A stretch of DNA of 64,000 nt from the NCBI GenBank assembly GCA_016271365.2, contig CM057451.1, positions 492,703,501 to 492,767,500 on the forward strand, written 5' to 3'. How positions within the stretch are numbered: position 1 is the first letter of the stretch; each line of letters starts with the position of its first letter. This DNA is from Neoceratodus forsteri (lineage: Eukaryota; Chordata; Ceratodontiformes; Ceratodontidae). Both the position numbers and the translations under genes were made by a program. The notes beneath the pieces are model-generated. The model ran no database searches, was not told the DNA's origin, and was given only the letters and a program-made list of their open reading frames with translations. Below, one piece after another: positions 43,424 to 53,589 of this stretch.

Positions 43424-44325
43424 TGGATATTATTAACTTCAGGTACTGCAGGACACTTTTCAGAAGGACAGTTTTACAGGATTTATGACACTGTCCTATA
43501 TACTGGGCCATTGGAGATCTAAGGGCTCAGCTCCAGGCAGCATGGGCAGAGATTGCACACCTCAAATTGCATATTCAGGAGGAATTATATTATAAGAAGC
43601 ATCCGCCATTTCCCCAACATCCAACAGAAGCACCTCGACTGCAGAGGGTAGTTGGTCCAGGAGGTTGGCAGGTGGTTAGGAGGGGAAAATCGGGTGTCCC
43701 ATCACTCGGTGCTCTCCAACATATCACCTCCATAAACCATATAAAAACTACAAACAAATATCTGCCTCTGTCTCCAAAATCAAACAAAGGGGTAGAGGAC
43801 ACTGCAGAGAAGGACAATGCTGCACAGGAGCAAGCGTAGCAAAACTCACCCAATACAGGAACCAAAACAAAAAAAGCAAAAAGGAAATCTAAAATACTTT
43901 TATTCATAGGAGACTCCATGATTTGGGGAGTGGATACCTATCTCCAGCCAGGGGTAAGGATCAGATGTCTCCCAGGTACATCAGCATGAAGAGACACTGA
44001 CTGCATTGCTAAAATTGTATAGGAAGCAGGAGAAAACATTGATGTCCTGGTACACATAGGACTAATGATCTCTGTCTGGCATCTCCTTCTCTGAGATTCT
44101 ACCAGCTTGGGAGAGAGTGGCAGATGAATGGAAGGTCAGAGAAGGGGAGATGAGGAGCTAAACATGTGGCTCAAGGGCTGGTGCCAGGAAAGGACACAAA
44201 TTTGTTGGGAAATGGCAACAGTTTTGGGAGTGAAAGTTCTTTAAATTTGATGGACTGCATCTGATTAAGGAGGGAGTCAGTGCATTGGGGCAGAAGTTTG
44301 ACATCTTTGCAGAATATTTAAACTA
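43424..44325 (+). pseudogene. CR1-A copy 2 ORF1: finger and SGNH esterase
   Basis: It begins MDIINFRYCRTLFRRTVLQDL. The first finger Cys of copy 1 (CRYC) is here Phe and the last Cys (CPTC) is Tyr, and a stop follows at 'DL*HCPIYW', so the finger is dead in this copy. The helix AQLQAAWAEIAHLKLHIQEEL and the linker (43,567-43,839) are open. The esterase block I LLFIGDSMIWGVDTYLQPG lies near 43,900. Block III is damaged by a deletion near 44,065 (CACATAGGACTAATGATC). Block V KFDGLHLIKEGVSALGQKFD is at about 44,240-44,300. Confidence 0.85.
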
Positions 44326-45572
44326 GCAAATGGGGAAGGGGTGCAGCACGACACTTCGAATGGGAAGAACACCCCTCCCCCCTCAGCTAGTGGTCAAACA
44401 AGAGTTCAGCATGTTTGTAGCTCATTTGCATCACCAGGTAATGAAAAAGGTCTGGCTTCACATATGACACACAGGGGAAATGCCAGACCTCACCCAACAA
44501 CTAACACACTGAAATCTGGCCAATGTAAAATCATGTACACAAATGCTCGCAATCTGGAAAACAAGATCCCAGACCTGCAGACAATAATGACAGAGGCTAA
44601 ACTGGACATAGTAATCATTAGCGAGACATGGTTTACCAGAAACCACACTTGGAAGACTTCAGTACCTAGCTATGTACTGTTCAGAAGAGACTGAGGTGCA
44701 GAAAGGGAGGGTGGAGTGGCCCTTTATGTCAATGAAAATATCAAAGCTACAGAAATTCAGAATACACATAAGGAGCCAGAAGAACTGTGGGTCACCCTGG
44801 AAACAGGAAATGAGACAGTCATACAAACTGGAGTTGTCTACAGGCCTCCAGACCAGGGGGATGACATAGACACATTACTGTTAGAAGATATACAAAACAT
44901 GACAGCTAAAGGGGAGGTTCTGATAATGGGAGACTTCAACATGCACGTCCAGATTGGTCAATACCAGCAGGAACATCTGCCAGACCTAGACACATAGTGG
45001 ATTCCCTGCAGGGGGAGTGCCTCAAACAACTAGTACAACAAACCACAAGAGACAGGGCTATCCTTGATCTAGTACCGACTAACAGGGAAAAGATCACAGA
45101 TCTCCAGGTAGAATGTCACCTGGGGGCCAGTGATCATCACATGGTATGGTTCAATTTGGCTACCAGAACAAAATCATCCCATTCCAAGGCAAAAATATGG
45201 GACTTCAGAGGAGGTGACTTTGATAAGATGGCCAACAGAGTTAAGCTAACCCTGTCAAAAAGAAATACAGGTGAGGGGGTACAGGCAAAGTGGACAAGCA
45301 TTAAAGATGCGATACTTGAAGCAACATCCCATTGTGCTAGAGAGAAAAGGAAGTGCAAAAGAAGGAAACCACTTTGGTTCTCAAAAACAGTAGCAGAAAA
45401 GGTCAGAGCCAAAAGGCTGGCCTTCAGGAAATATAAGGGAACAAAGCGGGATGAAGATAGGGAGGCATACCAAACTTCCCTAAGGGAAGCAAGAAAGGCA
45501 GTAAGGCAGGCAAAGGCCCAAACTGAGGAAACACTAGCACAAACAGTAAAAAAAGGTGACAAGACTTTCTAT

Positions 45573-45940
45573 TTATTTATTTGCTTTTGTTAACCAGGTA
45601 AGCACGCTAGACAACCAAGTGCCTATTTTCAGGTGTGACCCGGGAGAGTTACAGAGCATACAGGTAACAAAATACAAAGTAAAAGATTACACTTAAGAGC
45701 CGCAGGCTCTACATAGGTGAAAGGTACAGGTCAGGCTCAAACAAGGCTAGGCAAGCAGACAAGTTATAGTATACAACACAACGTAGGGAGTCAAGGTATT
45801 CTAATATGTCTATAGACTGAACACAACTCAACAGCAGTACATGATAATACATAAACAGGAAAAAAATGACAATATATAATAAGTACATAACAAGGGGGGT
45901 AATAAGTACTATACTGGTGAAGGGTACAGGTAGTTGTGCA
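45573..45940 (-). mobile_element. SINE-like insertion sharing the tail of the 9,149 SINE
   Basis: CR1-A coding sequence stops after TTCTAT and resumes at TATAGAAACATTAG, while copy 1 is continuous here (TTTCTATAGATACATTAG). On the minus strand the insert ends CCTGAAAATAGGCACTTGGT, TGTCTAGCGTGCTTACCTGG, TTAACAAAAGCAAATAAATA. The SINE at 9,149-9,585 ends the same way. The bodies are unrelated by eye. The flanking duplication is short (TAT). Confidence 0.75.
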
Positions 45941-47150
45941 TATAGAAACATTAGTGAAAGGAGAAAGTCTAGAGGGGGTATTGCTAAGATCAAAGGGGTT
46001 AAGGGGGTGAGTGAGGAAGAGGACCACGTAAAAGCATCTATCCTAAATAGATACTTCTGCTCAGTATTTACTGAAGAGAAGGTAGGGCAGGGCGCACAGC
46101 TCAGCACCATGGACACAGTGGGGAGGGAAGTGTGCACTAGTCTCTTCACAAAAGAAAGGGTCCTACAAGAGCTCGATAAGCTCAGGGTGGACAAGGCAAT
46201 GGGACCTGATGGCATACACCCTAGGGTACTAAAGGAGATAAGGGTGGAACTAGCAGAGCCATTATCAGAACTATTTAATGAGTCTCTGAGCACAGGAGAG
46301 GTCCCAGAAGAATGGAGAAGGGCTCATATGATCCCGCTCCACAAGAGTGGTAGCAGGGAAGAGGCAGGGAACTACAGACCAGTCAGTCTTACCTCAGTAG
46401 TGGGCAAGATTATGGAGGCCCTCCTTAAGGAAAGGATAGTGCAACACCTGGAATCCATAGGAGCACAGGATCCAAGACAGCATCGGTTTACATCAGGAAG
46501 GTCCTGTCAAACTAATATCAGATTTCTTTGACTGGGTAACCAGAGTGGTGGACCAAGGGGGAGCAGTCGATGTTACCTACCTCGACTTCAGCAAAGCTTT
46601 CAATACTGTTTCACATGGAAGATTGATTAATAAGCTGGGTAGGCTCAGGGTGGGTCAGAAGTTGGTCAACTGGGTGGCAAACTGGTTGACGGGCAGAAAA
46701 CAGAGAGTAGTGGTATATGGTATACAGTCAGAAGAGATGCAAGTCACAAGTGGGGTACCTCAGGGATCAGTCCTGGTGCCAGTCCTCTTCAATATCTTCA
46801 TCAGTGACATTGCAGATGGACTGGAGGGTAAGGTTTGTTTGTTTGCAGGTGATACCAAGATCTGCAACAGAGTAGATGTTCCATATGGGGTGGATAGAAT
46901 GAGAAGAGATTTGGATAAACTGGCAAAATGGTCGGAAGAGTGGCAACTGGAGTTTAACGCAAAGAAGTACAAGATCATGTACACTGGGAAGAGAAACCCT
47001 GAAGTCACCTATAGGCTGGGAGGGGAGTTGCTGGCAGTCACAAGGGAAGAAATAGACTTGGGCATCATCATCACAGATGATCTGAAATCATCCAAGCAGA
47101 CCACTAAAGCAGTAGGTAAGGCTAGGGGGTGTTGGGGTGTATTAGTATAG

Positions 47151-47256
47151 CCGACACCACACATTCAGTCACTTCACTACCAGTCTAGCATTGCTTGTAA
47201 AGTGCTTTGGATGTATGAAAAGCGCTATATAAATGCTGATTCTTCTTCTTCTTCTA
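47151..47256 (+). mobile_element. Short L2/V-SINE-tail element in CR1-A copy 2
   Basis: Begins just after GTATTAGTA and ends GCTTGTAAAGTGCTTTGGATGTATGAAAAGCGCTATATAAATGCTGATTCTTCTTCTTCTTC, an L2-type 3' end. It is flanked by TAGTA on both sides. Copy 1 reads GTATTAGTAGGGGTATCAC without interruption, giving a clean 5-bp target duplication. Confidence 0.85.
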
Positions 47257-47825
47257 GTAGGGGTATCACAAGTCGTAAGAGGGTGGTAATAATCCCTCTT
47301 TACAAGACACTGGCTAGGCCCCATCTGGAGTACTGCGTGCAGTACTGGAGGCTACACCTTCACAAGGAAATTAACCAAATTGAGGCAGTCCAGAGAAAGG
47401 AAACCAAAATGGTCCAGAGACTGCATCAGAAAATGTATGAGGACAGATTGATGGTGCTCAGTATTGTATACCCTACAGCAAAGGAGGGAGAGAGGTGATA
47501 TGATCGAAACATTCAAACACCTTAAGGGCATTAACAAGGTGAAAGAGTCTAACATGTTTCAATATAAGAAAAAAGTTCTTTTTCACAGAAAGGGTGGAGG
47601 ATGCATGGAGCGGCCTACCTCAGGAAGTGGTGGATATGAATACAGTGCAGGGCTTCAAACAGGCATGGGATAGGCATAAGGGAGCAATACAGATAAGTAT
47701 GAATAGATAGGCCATTGACAGAGCAAATGCCGATGGCACATTCATAAGGTAGAAAAAGAAATGGGCAGAATGGATGGGCCTTGCGGTCCCTATCTGCCGT
47801 CAGCTTCTACGTTTCTATGTTTCTT

Positions 47826-49110
47826 ATGCAGAAGCTGGTTACCTTTTTATACCCTATGTTATATTTCTCTCCTCTTCCTCTACCCCACACTGGCATTCCC
47901 CCCTACCAGGCAGATTCTGAATCAGTCTCCCATTTCATTATAATCAGTTCTCCTAAACTCCAGAACCCTTGTCCTCATGTGGTTTGCTTCTGCTCCTATC
48001 TTAATGTTAAACCGCACTGTATGGGGATCACTGGTGCCTAGGGGACTGCCCACTGTGACATTTGCAATGTTGACCCTGTTTGTAAGCACCAGGTCCAGCA
48101 CTGCCCTATCCCTTGATGGGTTCATTGACTAGATTCCTCAGGAAGGCCCTTTGTAGGAAGCCATGGATGGCCCTGCTCCTTGCTGAAGCTGCAGCTGGAA
48201 GCCTCCGATCCACATCTTGAAGACTGAAGTCACCAACTAGCAGCACCTGCCCCTTATATGCCACCCTGATGATGTCCTACCCCACAGCCTTATCCAGTTT
48301 CTCTCCTTGTACTTAAAGCCTGTATACCAACCCTGTATGGATAGCAGCCAAGCGTCTGTCTCCAGGATGACCCTCAGCACCTCTAGTCCTTCCTTTTCCT
48401 CTGGGTGACCCTAACCATAGCCCTGATTACCTCCCTCAAATATACTGTAGTACAACCCACCCTCCCTCCTCCCTCCCTCCCTCCCTCCTTCCTTCCTTCC
48501 TTCCTTCCTTCCTTCCTTCCTTCCTTCCTTCCTTCCTTCCTTCTCCCAAACAGTGAATAGCCTGGTATGGCTGAATCCTAGGCATGACAGTTGGTGCGCC
48601 ATGACTCTGTTATGGTCACTAAATCTAGGCTAGCCTCATCTACGATGATCTCCAGGACAATAATTTTATTTCATAGACTTCTTGCATTGGTGCACATGGC
48701 TCTCCATACCTACCTACTTTCTCTCCCCTAGTGCCTGTGCTGTTTTCTGAAGCTCCCTCTGACTCCCATCTTCCCTTGTCAACCTCTGCATTACTTGTCT
48801 CCTTTACTCCTCTCCTTTTGTCATTCTGATTTATACCCTCTTTTGCTCTGACTTGTCCCCATCTCTATCTTCCTGTGCCTCTGTGCTGTGAGAAGCTTCC
48901 TATCCTATGGCCCACACTTCTTGTTGCTTCATCGTCTAGAGGGATGCAATCTTTGCCTCCTTTGGTATTACAGCCCCCCCCCCCCCAGCTAGTTTAACTG
49001 CTCATTTAAGCAGCATTTCAATCTCCCAGTAAGGACTATGATCCCCTCCTGGAAGGATTTAGATCATCTTCCCTATAGAGGTGCATATCCTCCCAGGCTC
49101 ATCTCTAGTC
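47826..49110 (-). mobile_element. Old CR1, 5' part (right half of split copy)
   Basis: Continues the element of 40,116-42,424 beyond the inserted CR1-A. The minus-strand frame 47,922-48,125 reads NPSRDRAVLDLVLTNRVNIA, GSPLGTSDPHTVRFNI and VLEFRRTDYNEMGD, the end of the endonuclease. Further up are worn N-terminal endonuclease segments with a (CCTT)n microsatellite at 48,462-48,544. The region near 48,990-49,050 resembles the ORF1/ORF2 junction. The 5' end is not resolved. Confidence 0.75.
48462..48544. repeat. (CCTC)n/(CCTT)n microsatellite
   Basis: CCCTCC units are followed by about 15 CCTT units. The minus strand is a pure polypurine GGAA run. It lies inside the old CR1. Confidence 0.97.
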
Positions 49111-49172
49111 CCCAATGTAGATAACAAGGTGGAGACTATCCAGTGTAGAAAACAAGGTGGAGACTATTCAGA
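49111..49172. repeat. Short tandem duplication (~34 bp)
   Basis: The block GTAGATAACAAGGTGGAGAC, TATCCAGT is repeated as GTAGAAAACAAGGTGGAGAC, TATTCAG immediately after. It sits at the joint between the old CR1 and the CR1 3' fragment. Confidence 0.8.
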
Positions 49173-49660
49173 GAAGGACGATAAAGATTGTGCTGGGCTT
49201 GCACCACAAAACATATGAAGAGCGACTAAGGGACCTCAGTATGTACTCACTGGAGGAGAGAGCGGGGACATGATTGAAACTTTCAAGTACCTCAAGGGCA
49301 TAAACAAGGTGCAGGTGGGGGACCTTTTCCAATGTAGAAAAAGTACTAGAACAAGGGGGCACAATATGAAGTTGGAGGGGAGTAGATTAAGAGGCAATGT
49401 GAGGAGGTTTTTATACACAGAAAGGGTAGCTGATGCTTGGAATAGTCTGCCACAGGAGGTAGTGGGGAAAAGCACAGTGAAGGGGGTTTAAGCATGCCTG
49501 GGATAGGCACAAGGGAACCTTGAGAGGGGAGGGAGTGATGAAAAGTCTTTGATCACAAAGGGTCAGTGGCCACATACAATGTATAGGGCCTACGGGCAGA
49601 CTGGATGGGCCTGGCGGTCCTCATCTGCAAACAATTTTATGTTTGTATGTTTCTATATAG
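49136..49660 (+). mobile_element. CR1 3' end fragment
   Basis: The open frame at 49,270-49,491 reads MIETFKYLKGINKVQVGDLF, RKSTRTRGHNMKLEGSRLRG and LYTERVADAWNSLPQEVVG, the CR1 ORF2 C-terminus. It is followed by GGGCAGACTGGATGGGCCTG and the TTTTATGTTTGTATGTTTC terminal repeats. It is 5'-truncated. The frame is open for 73 codons, so it is less worn than most fragments here. Confidence 0.9.
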
Positions 49661-50570
49661 ATGAAGCTCTCCACCATGCACCATGACTTCAGCCTATTGT
49701 TAAAAGCCGTGGTGTGGTTTGCCCTTTCCTCTCCTCAGTCATACACAGGTAGCACCTCAGCGAACACCACCATCCATGACACCTGCTTCAATCCCTGCAC
49801 AGTTCCATGGTATTACCCTGCACTACCCCTGCTCTATCTCTTGCTGGACCATTCATTTCTGGGTGGACAATGACTTCTAGCTCTCTCCCATCTCCTGCTG
49901 CCCTAGCACTTCTCTGGATCCACTTTCCATCCCTCCAAGCCAAAGCATCAAGTGGTCACTGTACAGTCAGGCTGTCTGCCATGTAACGGTGGAGTATGCT
50001 GCTGCATCCTGCCACTTTATCACTTGTCCATCCATTACTGTGTTTCAGTTGGGCTGCAACTGACCCGACGATATGTGTACCAGTCACTGTACCTTGCAGT
50101 ACAGTACATAGTCGTGCTGGCATTTCAGAGCTTAATAACGCATGACACACACCCGTGGGTACCACTGCATTCACAGGCATTCACCGCTGTCCCCCCCGAA
50201 ACATTCTCTGCCACCCCCTGTCCCTCCCCCCCCCGCAGCCCAGTGCTCACCATGTCACTCTGGTGTAAGGTACTTAGACCATTTTCTGGCTGGTCAAAGT
50301 GGTGCTATGTCCTACAGCCACAGCATGGCTTTTGGAATCTGAGAAAGGGGATGTTGCAACCCATGCATGGCACATTTGCCGACCTGGTGCACCCTAGTAG
50401 GTCGCAAAGGTGGTGCACTGCCACTTAAACACAACGGTTCCCCATTCTGACACAGGCAGCATTTTAGAATAGGGAAAGCTGCATCTTTTGATGCAAGGTG
50501 CCACTTGCATCATTCATGTTTGATGCAGGCACCTTGCGTCAGTCTTAGGGCTTTGAAAATCAGGCCCCAT
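49661..50570. other. No recognisable gene; one near-perfect hairpin
   Basis: A plus-strand frame of 158 codons at 49,952-50,428 has no recognisable domain and low-information Ser/Pro/Cys content. GATGCAAGGTGCC (50,490-50,502) and GGCACCTTGCGTC (50,528-50,540) form a 13-bp stem with one mismatch and a 25-nt loop. Confidence 0.5.
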
Positions 50571-50579
50571 ATGTCAGTT

Positions 50580-51080
50580 TTTCCAAGGGCAAGGCCTGCT
50601 TAAGATCCCAGATAATATAGCCAGGGATTTGGATGTTCTCCCTTCTTTGGAGGAGATCCTAGGAGCAGTTTGGCCCATCTCTAGCGAGAAACACCAGGGA
50701 TGGGTGGTCTAAGCATGTAATTTTAACAAGTTTTCGCACAACAGCTTGCCCTGCAACTGTTGAAGATATATCAGCTGGTGGAATCTGGGAGTGCTCACCC
50801 TCCCACAATGAGGGAGGTAACTATTATGGTTGTGCCTAAACCATACAAGGCCAGCTCCCTCTGTGCAAATAATAGACCCATATCCCTGCTGAACATGGAT
50901 GCTAAAGTCCTTGCTAAACGTATGGCTACCCCGCTAGAGGAGGATTTGCCCTTTATCAGTTACCTGTCTCAGATGGGTTTCATGAAGAGTCAACAAGTGG
51001 CAAATAATATCAAGTCATTAGTTAGAGGTGGAAGAACCTCAAAAGGTTCTGAGGTTTTCAAAGGTTCTGATGAGCAGTAA
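50580..51080 (+). mobile_element. L1/Tx1-type ORF2 fragment: RT palm start
   Basis: The frame at 50,760-51,080 reads REVTIMVVPKPYKASSLCAN, NRPISLLNMDAKVLAKRMAT and LSQMGFMKSQQVANNI, the RT segment that precedes the catalytic core in L1-like ORF2. It corresponds to ISLILKPGKDP...RPISLLNTNIKILAKVMANR at about 62,190-62,290 in the L1 copy below, but differs enough to be another lineage. The upstream part (50,620-50,700, PSLEEILGAV) is in another frame. No catalytic YADD remains. Confidence 0.85.
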
Positions 51081-51689
51081 AGGTTTGGATGCTTATTTGA
51101 ACCTTTTAGAACCCTTATGTGCAAGGGTAATTCACTCTTCCCTGCCCCGTCTCACTTTTTCTTCCTCCCTTGCCTAGTAAAAAATTCAGAATGCAACCTT
51201 AACTGTGCTCAGACTGAGTCAGGAGGAGGACTGTCTGCACTGCACTAGCTGCTTTAAAATATCAATTTACTGGTAATCCTACTCTTTTATGTTATTTCAC
51301 TGTCTGTGACTGACTTAAGAACAACAGCTCCTGCAGGCTATTTTAAGATCAGCCTGCCTGCCACCCACAACAATCTCCTCACTCCTTTCCTTTCCTTTCC
51401 CCTTCCCCACCATCCATTTTATTTGCCTTAGAAAAATATAAATTCTTTGTTTCCCCTTTCTATACTATATAAACATTTTTTTTGCTGATGAGCAGAGGAA
51501 CAAGGAACAGTGAGGAGAACTCAAAATGTGTTTAGTTCAGTCAATCAGACTGAGCTGCCTGGGCTGTTGATTGCTGCACTCCTTTCCACGAAATGACTGC
51601 CATGCACACACTGCACACACTGATGCAGCGTGGAGGCTTGTTGCATTGAAAGAACCACGTGGGTCCTCCTGTGACAAGATCAATCAGGT

Positions 51690-52018
51690 CCCCTGTTACG
51701 GTGTACTTCAAGAGAAACACGGGAATGTTCTACTTCACTGAAAGGATGGTGAAACCATGGAAGAGATTGCCGGTGGAAGTGGAGAGGGCAGCTATCCTTT
51801 ATGGGTTCAATCAAAGTTCAGCGGGACAGGAGGACTGACAGTCCCAGAGGAGGGATCAACACAGGTTTGAGGGATCAGGAAGGGGAGGGGAGGGAAGGTG
51901 GGTAACAGACTGTCAGTACAGTAGGTCAGTGGGGTGAGGTAGTATAGTAAGAGCAGACTCGATGGACCATCAGTCTCCTTCTACCTTCCAATTCTATGTT
52001 TCTATATTTCTATGTTTC
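51690..52018 (+). mobile_element. CR1-like 3' end fragment
   Basis: Contains FTERMVKPWKRLPVEVERAA-like wording (51,724-51,800), a G-rich 3' untranslated part, then GAGCAGACTCGATGGACCAT and CAATTCTATGTTTCTATATTTCTATG. The GGACCATCAGTCT wording marks a third CR1 3'-end subtype. Confidence 0.85.
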
Positions 52019-52526
52019 ACTGTGCAGATCGCCCACCCCCCACCAATCACACAACTTGAGCTACTCTGGTGTCTACTCGCTGCTCTGCTCCCAGTCACTC
52101 CCACGATGCTTGAGCTGATGGCTCCTCTCTTAGTGCTGATGAGGCTTCTCTTTCCCACACCACGCTGGCCAAGATGCTCTGTCTCATCCCTCCCACCCAG
52201 ACATTTTGCTTCAGAGGCACAGCGTAGTGGTAGAAAAAGGTAAAAACTGTTATTGCAATCTGAATGGTTAAAACCGTTTGGAAGTGGCTCGATTGCCACT
52301 TATGCTGCTGGTTCAGGGGATCTGGATTTTCTCTGAATCAGTTCGCACACCCCAACATAAAACCACTGTTGGCATCACTTACTTATAACTTATTCTGATA
52401 CTGAGCAGCAGCAAAGCTTGTTGTGTGAATTAATGACTGCCTGTGTTGAACAACCTAGGGAACTGGTGGTGAAGGAGGACTAGATATTTCCTCTGGGGTG
52501 GCTACCTGACTGGATCTGTTGCCCAG
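52019..52526. other. No recognisable gene; MITE-like end possible
   Basis: Intergenic sequence. GAATCAGTTCGCACACCCC (about 52,334-52,352) resembles the right end of a gTTCGnnCACCCC-type MITE, but no partner end was found. Confidence 0.35.
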
Positions 52527-52665
52527 AGACCAGTCAAAATGGAGATGTAAGTTGTAGTTCTGTGCATCATCCTTGGAACTACAAAATTATGCTGTCGGAA
52601 AAACAGTGCAACAACCTGAGATTATTTAAACAGTTGTGAGGTAGCTAAGCCTATTTTTTATGCTT
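52527..52665. repeat. Repeat R, left copy flanking composite B
   Basis: Matches 56,148-56,285 in the same orientation: CAGAGACCArTCAnAAnGGAG, TGTAGTTCTGTGCA, GAACTACAAAATTA, AAAACAGTGCAA, GACCTGAGATTATTTAAACAGTTGTGAGG and AGCCTATT. TTGTAGTTC and GAACTACAA inside it form a 9-bp stem. The two copies bracket composite repeat B. Confidence 0.85.
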
Positions 52666-52892
52666 GCTTGCACACATGTGCAAGAAACATAGTGCCATCA
52701 TTGGAGTTTTCAGAGGTGTGTCACCTCCTCTTCCAATTCAGTCAGTGTGTTGGCAGGCGTGGCCTCTGTCCGCCAATGCATGCTGGAGCTGTCTATGACA
52801 AGCTCCAAAATGCAGTGGCATACAGATGAAAGGGGGAGCTATGCTTCTGTGAGCAGCGATAAGATATCGCCTGCTGCTGAGCAAGCTCCCCT

Positions 52893-52918
52893 ACACACAC
52901 ACACACACACACACACAC
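52893..52918. repeat. (CA)n microsatellite
   Basis: About 12-13 CA dinucleotides immediately upstream of the hairpin array. Confidence 0.97.
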
Positions 52919-52954
52919 CGCAGCGTGTGCCCCCCCACTGCCACGCACTGTATA

Positions 52955-53235
52955 GCCGACTGGGGTGCCCAATCCCCCTGTCGGCTGTACCCTCCCCAGC
53001 CCCAAAGCCTTCCAAAAGCCATGCTGGGTGCCCACCCCAGCATGGCAGCTCATGATATAGCCGGCCAGAGGTGCCCAATCCCCGATTGGCTCCACTGCCC
53101 CCCCAGTTCAGGGTGCCACGCCAGGGGCCACCCCAGCGTGGCAATAGATGTTTTGGCCGACGGGTGCACAATCCCCGTCGGCTCCATGGCCCCCAACCGT
53201 CCTTGTGCCATGCTGGGAGCCCACCCCAGCATGGC
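52955..53235. repeat. Composite repeat B: three units of two alternating hairpins
   Basis: Hairpin type 1: GCCGAC...GTCGGC at 52,955-52,985, a worn form at 53,060-53,090, and GCCGACGGG with CCCGTCGGC at 53,155-53,182 (perfect 9-bp stem). Hairpin type 2: CCATGCTGGG with CCCAGCATGG at 53,019-53,045 (perfect 10 bp), a worn form near 53,115-53,142, and GCCATGCTGGG with CCCAGCATGGC at 53,207-53,235 (perfect 11 bp). The period is about 95-105 bp. Loops share TGCmCAATC and GCCCA. Stems are kept while bases change, as if pairing matters, although recent amplification could also explain it. Confidence 0.85.
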
Positions 53236-53389
53236 AAATGTCCCGCGTCGTCATGTAAAAAAAGAAAAACCTGAAAATTCAAAGCGGTCCCACGGCGCTT
53301 CTCCCTGCCCCCCGTCCCCCACCCGCACCCACCCCCGGCGGGCCCGGCCGCCCACCCCCTCACCCCATACCTCCAGCACCTCAAGCGCT

Positions 53390-53570
53390 AACGATCTTGT
53401 GTGGACCGGGAACACGTCTGCACTCTTCAAAGCTGACCGCGAACTGAGGAAATGCCGGTAAGCTGTATAATGGGATAGATAGGGTTTTTTCAACTTTATT
53501 GCATATCTCAGAATTTTTTTGAATTTTTGCACCAAATTTTCAACATGGGATTTTTGGGACCCCTTCTCAT
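53390..53570 (+). repeat. Composite repeat B: conserved ~180-bp block
   Basis: Counterpart of 17,195-17,375, with the same order and near-identical blocks, including ACACGTCTGCACTCTTCAAA, AACTGAGGAAATGCCGGTAA and GGGTTTTTTCAACTTTA. The plus-strand frame from 52,925 runs into it and stops right after GAGGAAATGCCGGTAA. The corresponding frame in locus A is not conserved, so I do not call a gene. Confidence 0.8.
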
Positions 53571-53589
53571 GAATGCTGTCACTTCACTG

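Larger units (their letters stand above)
44500..47690 (+). pseudogene. CR1-A copy 2 ORF2: endonuclease-reverse transcriptase
   Basis: Endonuclease: TNARNLENKIPDLQ and IISETWFTRNHTW (44,540-44,660), a stop at about 44,693, VYRPPDQGDD, IMGDFNM, LDLVPTN and GASDHHMVWFNL to about 45,160. Linker: KPLWFSKTVAEKVRAKRLAFRKYK to 45,570, then the SINE-like insertion, resuming ISERRKSRGGIAK at 45,944. RT: VDKAMGPDGIHPRVLKE, NYRPVSLTSVVGKIMEALLKERIV, a frameshift near 46,525, YLDFSKAFNTVSHGRL, VTSGVPQGSVLVPVLFNIFISD, and FAGD in place of FADD (about 46,841-46,852). The first catalytic Asp is therefore Gly. The C-terminal segment is split by the insertion at 47,151-47,256 and ends near 47,690. Confidence 0.9.
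42425..47825 (+). mobile_element. CR1 LINE, subfamily A, near full-length copy 2
   Basis: Full-length match in inverted orientation to 20,222-25,110. It comprises a 5' untranslated region (42,425-43,400), ORF1 (43,424-44,325), ORF2 (44,500-47,690) and a 3' end (GGGCAGAATGGATGGGCC, then TCTACGTTTCTATGTTTCT). Three insertions are not in the other copy: 43,095-43,286, about 45,573-45,940, and 47,151-47,256. Removing them leaves about 4.7 kb, matching the other copy's 4.9 kb. It lies inside an older minus-strand CR1, whose halves adjoin both ends. Confidence 0.93.

Noticed and set aside
49952..50428. 158-codon frame as a gene
   Set aside because: Low-information Ser/Pro/Cys wording, minus-strand frames open over the same stretch, and no domain seen.
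52839..53461. GC-rich frames of about 180 codons on both strands over composite B as genes
   Set aside because: Both strands are open at once because the hairpin repeats are stop-poor. Locus A does not keep the frames, and composition is Pro/Gly/His by-product.
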